Assembly: GCA_022709465.1 (NCBI GenBank)
Contig: JAKLIT010000043.1
Coordinates: 1 to 11,028, forward strand
Source of the DNA: Candidatus Omnitrophota bacterium
GTDB lineage: Bacteria > Omnitrophota > Koll11 > Pluralincolimonadales > Pluralincolimonadaceae
DNA length: 11,028 nucleotides
Direction: 5' to 3'
The notes under the pieces were generated by a model. The model was not told where the DNA came from and did no database searches. It worked only from the letters and a program-made list of their open reading frames with translations. Position numbers and translations under genes: made by a program. Shown one piece after another: positions 1 through 5,675 of the stretch (its first letter is position 1; every line of letters starts with the position of its first letter).

Positions 1-750
1 TATCGCTTCGGGGATATTGTCGAGGTTCAGCTGCTTCGACGCGGTGAACGAGAGGATTATCCACGCCTTGCCGAGCTCGCGGATGTTCTTGAGCGCCTTG
101 CGCACTGATTCGTACGCGGCCAAACTCCCGCGCAGCTTCCGGCACGCCTCCGGGTCGGTGCCGTCGAAACCGAAATAGAATTTCCTGATGCCCGCGTCGA
201 ATACCTTCTTGCAGAAATCCTTGTCCGCGATCGTTATGCAGTTCGTCGCGATGAACGTCCTGCGGATGAGGCCGAGCTCTTCGGCCTTTTTGACTATCCT
301 GAAGAAATCGGGGTGTATCGTCGGCTCGCCGCCCGTCAAGACGAGGTGCGTCTCCTTGTCTTCCCTCGCTATCGCCTCCAGGATGCGGCAGACATCCTCG
401 TAGGGGACGTCTTTGCCCGTCGCGTCGGCGTCGGCGTAGCAGACAGGGCATTTCATGTTGCAGCGCGTCGTTATCTCGATAAAGGTTATCGGGGATTTTC
501 GCATGTGGTGCACCGCGCACTTGAAGATGCCCTCGCGGCACTTGGGGATATCGCAGCCGTAGTCCTTGATATGGTCGTATAGACTCAGCCGCTCCTTGAA
601 GAGCTCCGCGTCGGATGAGACGAGGTCGATCACCTTTCCGTGCTCGCTGCACCTCTTCTCGAGCAGGATCTTCCCGCCTTCCTCATAGTATCGGCCGTCG
701 AGGTCCCTGTTGCATACGGGGCATATCGTCTTGACTTGCCTATCGAACAT
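1..750 (-). CDS. Radical SAM protein with N-terminal cysteine clusters (MJ0619/Tes-like), 3' end outside window
   Basis: The first 250 codons are present and the frame stays open through base 1. The core motif CNMKCPVC (Cys97, Cys101, Cys104) is the CX3CX2C that binds the radical SAM [4Fe-4S] cluster, and GGEP at about 140-143 is the usual SAM-binding motif. Before the core come Cys10/Cys13, then KRCSEHG around Cys34, then Cys66, Cys71 and Cys78. This layout (small metal-binding head, CXXHG, second cysteine group, then the TIM barrel) resembles archaeal MJ0619 and tetraether lipid synthase relatives. The ATG at 750-748 lies inside the end of the preceding gene (11-base overlap), with a purine-rich GAGAAG just upstream, so translation is probably coupled. 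The motif LVSSDAELF is closely matched in the upstream gene (LVSSDASLY), which points to paralogy. Radical SAM membership is secure. The subfamily is inferred from pattern only and the substrate is unknown. Confidence 0.9.
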   Translation of the reverse strand, partial: MFDRQVKTICPVCNRDLDGRYYEEGGKILLEKRCSEHGKVIDLVSSDAELFKERLSLYDHIKDYGCDIPKCREGIFKCAVHHMRKSPITFIEITTRCNMKCPVCYADADATGKDVPYEDVCRILEAIAREDKETHLVLTGGEPTIHPDFFRIVKKAEELGLIRRTFIATNCITIADKDFCKKVFDAGIRKFYFGFDGTDPEACRKLRGSLAAYESVRKALKNIRELGKAWIILSFTASKQLNLDNIPEAI

Positions 751-2227
751 TGAACTTCTCTGCGACCTTCTTCATTATCGGTTTCTTGTAGTTATCCCAC
801 GTGCAGGTAGGAAGCGTCTTTATCTCGTCCGTATCCGGGTCTATATAAACAAAACATGACGAGCACATCACGAGCCGCTCGGCTTCGGCGGTCTTGAGGT
901 CCTCGAGCGGCAAAATGAGTATCTGCAGGGCGCCCTTTATGAGCGTATCCTCACGCAGGACGTCCTTCGCCTTCCTGCCGATGATGATCTTGCCGAATAT
1001 ACCGAGCCATTTCAGGTATGCGGCGGCGCCTTTCCTGCCGACAAGTGCGCCGAAACTCACGTGCTTCGCTGCGATACCCAGGACCTTTAAGCATATTCCG
1101 ACCTTACCGAAGGACCCGGGCTTTTTACCGGCGTATTTCTTCGATATCCTTATCTCCAGCTCGCGCAGGTCCCCTATCATGCGATATAGCGACGTCTTCA
1201 GGAATTTCGAGGCCGAGACGAATTTCGAGCCGTCCGATATGAGATATGTTATGCTCTCGCAGTTCGGGTGCACACCGGTGAACGGCATGTTCTTTATGCC
1301 GATCGCCCTGTATAAATTCTTCAGCGCCAGTGAGCCGAGGGGTACGAACTCGACGTTGCCTCCCTCTATCGTTTCGTTTATCATGTGCTCGACATCCTCG
1401 AGCGTAGTGCGCTCGGGGTTGTAGTCGAGGGCTTTCCTGTCCCAGGTATGTATGAGCGGCATGAAATATATCCCGCGCACGACATGCAGGTTTTTTTGGC
1501 TGAATTTAAAAAATTCGGCCATGTCCGAGGCGTTCTGCTCTTTGTCGATGACGGTCATCAGTATGACCTTGCCCCTCTTGCGCGCTGCGAGGTTCTCGAG
1601 CGCCTTGAGTTTCAGGTCGAGCGCGTCGGCCCTGCCGCGAAGCTTCTCATACATCGCCTTGTTTAACCCGTCGAACGCGATATGGACCATCGCGCCGAGT
1701 TCCATGAAATCGTCGCAATATTTCTTGTCGGCGAGCTTGAGGCCGTTGGTTATCACGCGTATCGAGAGGCCGTAGGATTTGCCGAGTTTTATTATGTCGA
1801 AGAGGTCCGCGCGCATCGTCGGTTCGCCGCCGAAGAGCTGGACGTAGGGCTTTACATCGTACTTCGAATAATGCCTGAATATCCTGTCGAAATATTCCAT
1901 GCGAGGCTCGAACTTGTAACCCATCGCGGCGAGGTTATTAAGGCAGATGAGGCAGTTCATGTTGCAGCGGTTCGTGACGTCTATGAAGATTATATCGGGT
2001 TTCTTGTGGGAGGTGCAGGAAGGGCACAGCAACCCGCATCCCGACGAGACGACCGCGTCCTGCATGAACCCGCGCTTCTTGTTATAAAGCGACGCGTCCG
2101 AGGATACGAGGTATTCGGTCCTTCCGCACTTCGGGCATTCCTTGGAGAGATAAACCTTGTTGTCTCGCTCAACGTGCGTTGCGGGGACTATCTGTTTGCA
2201 TTCATTGCAAAACGCGAAGTTTTTCAT
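740..2227 (-). CDS. Radical SAM protein with multiple cysteine clusters (MJ0619/Tes-like), first of a tandem pair
   Basis: A 495-residue protein. Residues 1-40 form a small metal-binding head with two CXXC pairs (Cys7/Cys10 and Cys31/Cys34), zinc-ribbon or rubredoxin-like. Cys64, Cys68 and Cys71, followed by His74, form a second group. The radical SAM motif CNMNCLIC is at 88-95, and GGEP is at 133-136. The barrel runs to about residue 300. The C-terminal part carries Cys323, then CSSC at 455-458 and Cys475, candidates for auxiliary Fe-S ligands, after a basic helical stretch at about 340-430. This arrangement recalls the MJ0619/Tes family, which performs difficult C-H chemistry such as alkyl-chain coupling. 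The actual substrate here cannot be read from the sequence. No clear Shine-Dalgarno sequence precedes the ATG, and no alternative upstream ATG or GTG start was seen in the stretch I read. It overlaps the next radical SAM gene by 11 bases. Confidence 0.92.
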   Translation of the reverse strand: MKNFAFCNECKQIVPATHVERDNKVYLSKECPKCGRTEYLVSSDASLYNKKRGFMQDAVVSSGCGLLCPSCTSHKKPDIIFIDVTNRCNMNCLICLNNLAAMGYKFEPRMEYFDRIFRHYSKYDVKPYVQLFGGEPTMRADLFDIIKLGKSYGLSIRVITNGLKLADKKYCDDFMELGAMVHIAFDGLNKAMYEKLRGRADALDLKLKALENLAARKRGKVILMTVIDKEQNASDMAEFFKFSQKNLHVVRGIYFMPLIHTWDRKALDYNPERTTLEDVEHMINETIEGGNVEFVPLGSLALKNLYRAIGIKNMPFTGVHPNCESITYLISDGSKFVSASKFLKTSLYRMIGDLRELEIRISKKYAGKKPGSFGKVGICLKVLGIAAKHVSFGALVGRKGAAAYLKWLGIFGKIIIGRKAKDVLREDTLIKGALQILILPLEDLKTAEAERLVMCSSCFVYIDPDTDEIKTLPTCTWDNYKKPIMKKVAEKFNVR

Positions 2228-2361
2228 ATTTAAAATGGCGGGTTGAAGGGGACGCGAGGCGAACCCTACAACTCCAAGAAATTCAATTACTTGTGAAAAT
2301 GACTATTCGCAAAGGAAGGCGCGGATTTATCAATTTCGCGCATCCTATATCCAACTAACCG
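2228..2361. other. Intergenic region at the restriction-modification/radical SAM junction
   Basis: These 134 bases separate the endonuclease stop from the radical SAM operon start. Composition changes across it, from AT-rich on the endonuclease side to GC-rich on the other. The radical SAM promoter should lie here on the minus strand, but I could not place a convincing -35/-10 pair. A GGGTT...AACCC inverted repeat (about 2240-2266) is present with a long loop and is weak. Confidence 0.5.
2319..2341 (-). terminator. Weak hairpin downstream of the endonuclease gene
   Basis: A five-base GC-only stem (GCGCG/CGCGC), extendable by one G-T and one A-T pair, closes a loop of about nine bases and lies 20 bases past the endonuclease stop. 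On the minus strand it is followed by CTTCCTTTG rather than a clean T run, so its role as a terminator is only a possibility. Confidence 0.25.
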
Positions 2362-3054
2362 CTATTTTTTAGCTTTCTTCAATCTGGCAATTTCTTTTTC
2401 AATATCCAATAAAACTTCCTTATTTGCTATTTGCCCATCAACACTCATTATTATAAAAACCTTACCTCCAAATTGCTCTTCAAATGATTTAAAACTTTGC
2501 TGCATTCGAGCACTGATGTCGTAGTTTCCAAGATTAGCATTTACAGTAATCGGCTTAATTTGAAGTCCAAATGCTTTCTCATTTATTCTTCCCAAATAAT
2601 CAATATCACCAGCATGATCCAATTGTGGATCTGACTCCTCAAATTTAACATCCGGGAACTTTTTTACCAATATATCATTAACCACAGATTTTTCCTCAAG
2701 AAAACCATCATAAGTTCTATGCAATGTAACTTGATAAATAAATTCTATACAATCATCCAATGTTATTGTTTTAATAGCTTCCTTGATTTCCGGAATGACT
2801 ATTTCTGTAATTTTTGAATATAGTCGTTCACCCAATTCCTTTAATATTTCTTTGGTTACCTTTATAGGTTCCTTTGTTTTTGTTTGGGCATTTTCGAAAT
2901 ACCAGTCTTCCCACCCTTTGAAAGAATTAGGCTGACATTTCCTAATCATTGCCATTACCTCACCCACTTTGGATGTCTTTGTTAATCCCCAGCGGCGATT
3001 TCCATAATTAAGCAAGAATTCTTTATTACCGAAATCCTTTGCAAATTTTTTCAT
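2362..3054 (-). CDS. Putative type II restriction endonuclease, MjaI-like
   Basis: A 230-residue protein encoded directly after a DNA methyltransferase, with a 4-base ATGA overlap (3051-3054), the standard arrangement of a type II restriction-modification pair. Length and motifs (GWEDWYFENA at about 47-56, YDGFLEEKSVVNDIL at about 115-129) fit my recollection of the MjaI endonuclease family, whose founder cuts CTAG. The candidate PD-(D/E)XK nuclease centre is DHAGDIDY (146-153) followed by GLQIKP (163-168): Asp150 or Asp152 with Lys167, and Gln165 where Glu or Asp is more usual. The N-terminal half is probably helical and the C-terminus is lysine-rich. Its codons are AT-rich, unlike the genes on either side, which suggests recent transfer. 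An endonuclease role is likely from context. The MjaI assignment and CTAG specificity are inferred. Confidence 0.7.
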   Translation of the reverse strand: MKKFAKDFGNKEFLLNYGNRRWGLTKTSKVGEVMAMIRKCQPNSFKGWEDWYFENAQTKTKEPIKVTKEILKELGERLYSKITEIVIPEIKEAIKTITLDDCIEFIYQVTLHRTYDGFLEEKSVVNDILVKKFPDVKFEESDPQLDHAGDIDYLGRINEKAFGLQIKPITVNANLGNYDISARMQQSFKSFEEQFGGKVFIIMSVDGQIANKEVLLDIEKEIARLKKAKK

Positions 3055-4337
3055 AATTTAATCATCTCCAGAAATTTTTCCTTATATTTATATTCATGCT
3101 CTTTATCAACATCTACCAAACCACTTTTGATTAAGTGTGCATTAATAAAAGTCTTATTCTGAAGATAAAGATAACAAAACAACCTGTTTTCAGAATCGTA
3201 CTTCGTCTGATCATATTTCAGGTACACCTTCTGTCCTTGGGCTTTTTTGGCAAGAAACTCTGTTGCCTTTCCATTTTTTGATAAATCTTGCTTCACACCT
3301 AAAAGCCTAACTGTTAAGCCGTTGTTCAATCTCAAGAGCTCTGGGTTAATTATTTCTTTAACAGTGAAGTATTCTTCCCTCTTCCCACCGTTTTGATCAA
3401 TTTTTGACCCAAATTGAAGCTTCTTGGGATCAATTTTCTTATCAAATTTGATCGGGTCTTTAAATACATAGGGCAGTTTCTTTATTTCTTCCCCAAAATC
3501 AACCGTCAACTTCTCCTGTGTTAATATCTCAAAAACATTCTCTTCCGAAAAGAGATTCTGAGAAAACCCAGCGCGTTCTTTTATCACTGGCAAAAAATCA
3601 TTATTAATTTCATATCCAACAGAGTTTCTATCCAAATTTCTCGCCGCTAATGTGGTTGTTCCGCTCCCTAAGAATGGGTCAAGAACAGTATCGCCCACAA
3701 AGGTAAACATTTTTACGAGCCGCTTTGGTAATTCTTCAGGGAACATTGCCAGATGCTTATCCTGCTTTTCACCGGCAAAATTCCAATGTCCAGAAAAATA
3801 CTGGTTCCATTCTTCTGTTGTCATTTTCGATTTTTCTCTTATTTCCTTTCTCACTGGTTTTGCTATGCCTTGCTTCTTAAAAATCAAGATAAATTCATAA
3901 TCGAGCTTCAAAATTCCGTTTCTCGGATACGGAAAAGAGCCCATCACAGTAGCACCACCTGTCGTGTTGCAGGTGGTAACTTTCTGCCATATTACGGCAC
4001 CCATATAATCAAATCCGATTGTCTCGCAAAATTTTATTATTTCTGTTCGGATTGGAATGATTTTGTAGCGGCCATAATATACAGAGCGAGCAAACTGGTC
4101 GCCTATATTAACACATAAGCGACACCCATCTTCTAAGACGCGGTAGCATTCATTCCAGACTAAGTTGAGATTGTTAATATACTCTTCGTAGCTATGATTA
4201 AAACCTATCTGGTCACTACTGCCATAATCTTTCAATTGCCAATAAGGTGGCGATGTAACGACCAAATGCACAGAGGCGTCCTTAACTTCCTGCATTTTCC
4301 TAGAATCGCCCGTAATTATTCTATGAATTGTTTTCAT
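3051..4337 (-). CDS. Beta-class DNA (cytosine-N4-type) methyltransferase with C-terminal SNase-like domain
   Basis: A 428-residue protein. The catalytic motif TSPPYW at 28-33 near the N-terminus and the SAM-binding motif DPFLGSGTT at 220-228 come in the order that defines beta-class amino-methyltransferases, and SPPYW favours N4-cytosine. The opening (GDSR, then SVHLVVTSPPYW) resembles the CTAG methylases M.MjaI and M.MthZI as I recall them, and it would protect host DNA from the downstream endonuclease. Residues 322-428 are extra: LTVRLLGV, KVYLKYD, ENRLFCYLYL and FINAHLIKSGLVDV follow the staphylococcal-nuclease OB-fold pattern. Arg344 and Arg385 match the family's two catalytic arginines, but the acidic DTPE loop reads KQDL, so nuclease activity is doubtful and DNA binding is more likely. 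AT-rich codons mark it as acquired DNA. The ATG at 4337 has only a weak AAGG upstream. Confidence 0.92.
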   Translation of the reverse strand: MKTIHRIITGDSRKMQEVKDASVHLVVTSPPYWQLKDYGSSDQIGFNHSYEEYINNLNLVWNECYRVLEDGCRLCVNIGDQFARSVYYGRYKIIPIRTEIIKFCETIGFDYMGAVIWQKVTTCNTTGGATVMGSFPYPRNGILKLDYEFILIFKKQGIAKPVRKEIREKSKMTTEEWNQYFSGHWNFAGEKQDKHLAMFPEELPKRLVKMFTFVGDTVLDPFLGSGTTTLAARNLDRNSVGYEINNDFLPVIKERAGFSQNLFSEENVFEILTQEKLTVDFGEEIKKLPYVFKDPIKFDKKIDPKKLQFGSKIDQNGGKREEYFTVKEIINPELLRLNNGLTVRLLGVKQDLSKNGKATEFLAKKAQGQKVYLKYDQTKYDSENRLFCYLYLQNKTFINAHLIKSGLVDVDKEHEYKYKEKFLEMIKL

Positions 4338-4360
4338 ACACTTGCCGCCTTTTTACTCAT
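4334..4360 (-). CDS. Possible eight-codon leader peptide before the methyltransferase
   Basis: An ATG at 4360-4358 opens a frame encoding MSKKAASV, and its TGA stop overlaps the methyltransferase start as ATGA. AGGG lies about five bases upstream of the ATG and could serve as a ribosome site better placed than anything before the methyltransferase start. This could be a coupling leader, the truncated start of a gene interrupted by insertion, or chance. It is too short for coding statistics. Confidence 0.2.
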   Translation of the reverse strand: MSKKAASV

Positions 4361-4366
4361 GGCAAC

Positions 4367-4387
4367 CCTGGCTATATGCCTGCCAGG
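4367..4387. repeat. Inverted repeat between tRNA-Ser(GCT) and the methyltransferase gene
   Basis: CCTGGC and GCCAGG face each other across nine bases, about 30 bases upstream of the methyltransferase ATG and about 20 bases beyond the tRNA 3' end. It is not followed by a T run on the minus strand, so it is not a classical terminator. It could be an operator for the restriction-modification genes or a trailer structure of the tRNA transcript. Confidence 0.35.
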
Positions 4388-4407
4388 ACTCGCCTGAGCG
4401 TCAACAA

Positions 4408-4501
4408 TGGCGGAGAGGCAGGGATTCGAACCCTGGGACCCGCTTTTGGGCAGGTCAATCGCTTAGCAGGCGACTGCTTTCGGCCACTCAGCCACCTCTC
4501 C
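4408..4501 (-). tRNA. tRNA-Ser(GCT)
   Basis: A full cloverleaf on the minus strand, 94 bases including an encoded CCA (4408-4410). The acceptor stem is GGAGAGG/CCTCTCC with discriminator G. The anticodon loop CTGCTAA sits on a five-base stem and gives anticodon GCT, which reads AGC and AGT codons. The long variable arm (ACCTGC/GCGGGT around CCAAAA) is the class II hallmark of tRNA-Ser. The T-loop TTCGAAT is canonical. It starts six bases after the tadA stop, so it is probably cut from the tadA transcript. Confidence 0.97.
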
Positions 4502-4507
4502 GTCCGC

Positions 4508-4969
4508 CTATTTCTTCTTCCTCTTCTTCTTAAAGAACTCTGTCACGAGCGACCCGCATTCCTTCTCGAGCACGCCTCCGGTGACCTTTATCCTGTGGTT
4601 CAATTTTTTGCTGTTCGCGATGTCGAAGACCGAGCCGCACGCGCCTGTCTTCGGGTCCTTCGCGCCGTAATATATATGTTTCACGCGCGCAAGCACGAGT
4701 GCTCCGGCGCACATCGAGCACGGCTCTATCGTAGCATACAAGGAACAGTCGAGCAACCGCTCGCTGCCGAGGTGCGCCGCCGCCTGAGTTATCGCTATCA
4801 TCTCGGCGTGCGCTGTCGGGTCCTTCAGCATCTCTATCTGGTTATGCGCCCGCGCGATTATCCTGCCTTCATGGACGATAACGGCGCCGACAGGCACCTC
4901 ATCGGCTCCGAAAGCCTCACAGGCCTGCTTCAGGGCCTCGGACATGTAAAGATCATCTATTTTTGACAT
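4508..4969 (-). CDS. tadA: tRNA-specific adenosine deaminase TadA
   Basis: A 153-residue zinc deaminase, the usual size for bacterial TadA. His54 and Glu56 in HAE supply a zinc ligand and the proton shuttle, and PCSMC at 83-87 supplies Cys84 and Cys87 as the remaining zinc ligands. VPVGAVIV at 25-32 and the N-terminal helix MSEALKQA are typical. In bacteria TadA converts A34 of tRNA-Arg(ACG) to inosine so that one tRNA reads CGU, CGC and CGA. That substrate tRNA lies about 100 bases upstream on the same strand, and tRNA-Ser(GCT) begins six bases downstream. The chain ends in a lysine/arginine tail (FFKKKRKKK). GAGGAG lies about 13-18 bases before the ATG, rather distant. A start at Met9 is possible but would remove part of the first helix. 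Confidence 0.97.
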   Translation of the reverse strand: MSKIDDLYMSEALKQACEAFGADEVPVGAVIVHEGRIIARAHNQIEMLKDPTAHAEMIAITQAAAHLGSERLLDCSLYATIEPCSMCAGALVLARVKHIYYGAKDPKTGACGSVFDIANSKKLNHRIKVTGGVLEKECGSLVTEFFKKKRKKK

Positions 4970-5001
4970 GATTGATATCTTTCTCCTCGCTCAAAACGCC
5001 G

Positions 5002-5024
5002 GTGTAATTTCAAAGAAATTACAC
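5002..5024. repeat. Perfect 10-base inverted repeat in the tadA leader
   Basis: GTGTAATTTC and GAAATTACAC pair perfectly around a three-base loop. CCG/CGG flanks extend the stem past a single bulged base. It ends about 30 bases upstream of the tadA ATG. On the minus strand CGGCGTTTTG follows, a short T run that makes it a poor but possible terminator. An operator or mRNA processing hairpin is equally plausible. Confidence 0.55.
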
Positions 5025-5030
5025 TCGGCT

Positions 5031-5066
5031 GAGCTCGGAGTAGCTCATTACTCCCATATAGGGGAG
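5031..5066 (-). promoter_or_regulatory. Overlapping, mutually exclusive hairpins downstream of tRNA-Arg
   Basis: Three inverted repeats share bases. GAGCT/AGCTC pairs 5031-5035 with 5042-5046. GGAGTA/TACTCC pairs 5037-5042 with 5049-5054. CTCCC/GGGAG pairs 5051-5055 with 5062-5066. The second excludes the other two. This lies in the transcript between the tRNA 3' end and tadA. Competing stems of this kind can act as an attenuator or guide tRNA trailer processing, but the sequence only shows the pairing potential. Confidence 0.35.
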
Positions 5067-5070
5067 CTTA

Positions 5071-5147
5071 TGGCGCGCCCGGGGCGGGTTGAACGCCCAA
5101 CCTTTGGTTCCGTAGACCAACGCTCTATCCAATTGAGCTACGGGCGC
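5071..5147 (-). tRNA. tRNA-Arg(ACG)
   Basis: A 77-base cloverleaf on the minus strand with encoded CCA (5071-5073). The acceptor stem is GCGCCCG/CGGGCGC with discriminator G. The anticodon stem TTGGT/ACCAA holds loop CTACGGA, giving anticodon ACG. The T-arm is GGGCG/CGCCC with loop TTCAACC. A34 of this tRNA is the known target of TadA, encoded just downstream. It starts 27 bases past the yajQ stop. Confidence 0.97.
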
Positions 5148-5174
5148 GTACTGGAAATTATAACACAAAAACCG

Positions 5175-5672
5175 CTACCTGTAATTGGTGAATTGCAGGG
5201 GCAGGGGGAAGTCCGCGGCGCGCAGGTGCGCGATAACTTCCTGGAGGTCGTCCTTCTTCGGGGAGGAGACCTTGACCTTTTCCCCTTCTATCTGCGTCTG
5301 TATTTTCGGGTTCAGGTCCTTGATGAGCTTCACGATGTCTTTCTGCTTCTCCCTCGGGATGCCGCAGTTCAATTCTATGGACTGCCTGAACGTGCCCTCG
5401 AACGCCTTCTCCGGTTCCTTATATGTGAGCGCCTTCAGCGAGATGTTGCGCTTGACCATCCTGCCGTCGAGGATGTCCTTCAGCGAGCGCAGTTTGAAGT
5501 CGTCGTCAGCTATGATCGTTATCTTCTTCTCCTCGCGGCTGTAATCTATCGACGATTTGCTCCCGCGGAAATCGAACCTCTGCGACAGCTCCTTCTTCGC
5601 CTGGTTCACCGCGTTATCGACCTCCTGAAGGTCTATCTCGGACACTATATCGAAAGAGAAATTTGCCGCCAT
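5175..5672 (-). CDS. yajQ: YajQ family nucleotide/cyclic-di-GMP-binding protein
   Basis: A 165-residue protein, matching the usual length of the YajQ/UPF0234 family. The N-terminal FSFDIVSEIDLQEVDNAVNQ and the FDFRGSKSSI segment are diagnostic, followed by KITIIADDDFKLRSLKDIL, KRNISLKAL, KIVKLIKD-like DIVKLIKDLNPKIQTQIEGEKV, and the closing PLPLQFTNYR. The fold is two RNA-recognition-like alpha/beta domains. Some members bind cyclic-di-GMP and act with a transcription factor in Xanthomonas; the general cellular role is unsettled and it is probably cytosolic. The ATG is three bases after the typA stop, and its ribosome site (AAGGAG) spans the typA stop, so the pair is almost certainly co-translated. 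Confidence 0.97.
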   Translation of the reverse strand: MAANFSFDIVSEIDLQEVDNAVNQAKKELSQRFDFRGSKSSIDYSREEKKITIIADDDFKLRSLKDILDGRMVKRNISLKALTYKEPEKAFEGTFRQSIELNCGIPREKQKDIVKLIKDLNPKIQTQIEGEKVKVSSPKKDDLQEVIAHLRAADFPLPLQFTNYR

Positions 5673-5675
5673 CTT

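Noticed and set aside
2236..2246. An 11-base match (TTCAACCCGCC on the minus strand) to the T-arm of tRNA-Arg(ACG)
   Set aside because: It is short, and the two copies would bracket tadA and tRNA-Ser as well as the restriction-modification genes, which does not fit the composition boundaries. Chance is likelier.
2234..2274. Apparent tRNA-like fragment: ATGGCGG and CGAACCCT blocks as in the tRNA-Ser 3' ends, suggesting an attachment-site duplication
   Set aside because: The spacing between the blocks differs (18 versus 13 bases) and the intervening bases do not match, so it does not support site-specific integration.
4360..4398. Hydrophobic + strand mini-frame (MATLAICLPGLA)
   Set aside because: Twelve codons, opposite strand to every gene here, no ribosome site, and overlaps the inverted repeat.
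4373..4404. Promoter for the methyltransferase (TTGACG with CATATA)
   Set aside because: The spacing between the boxes is about 20 bases and the -10 match is poor, so it was not listed.
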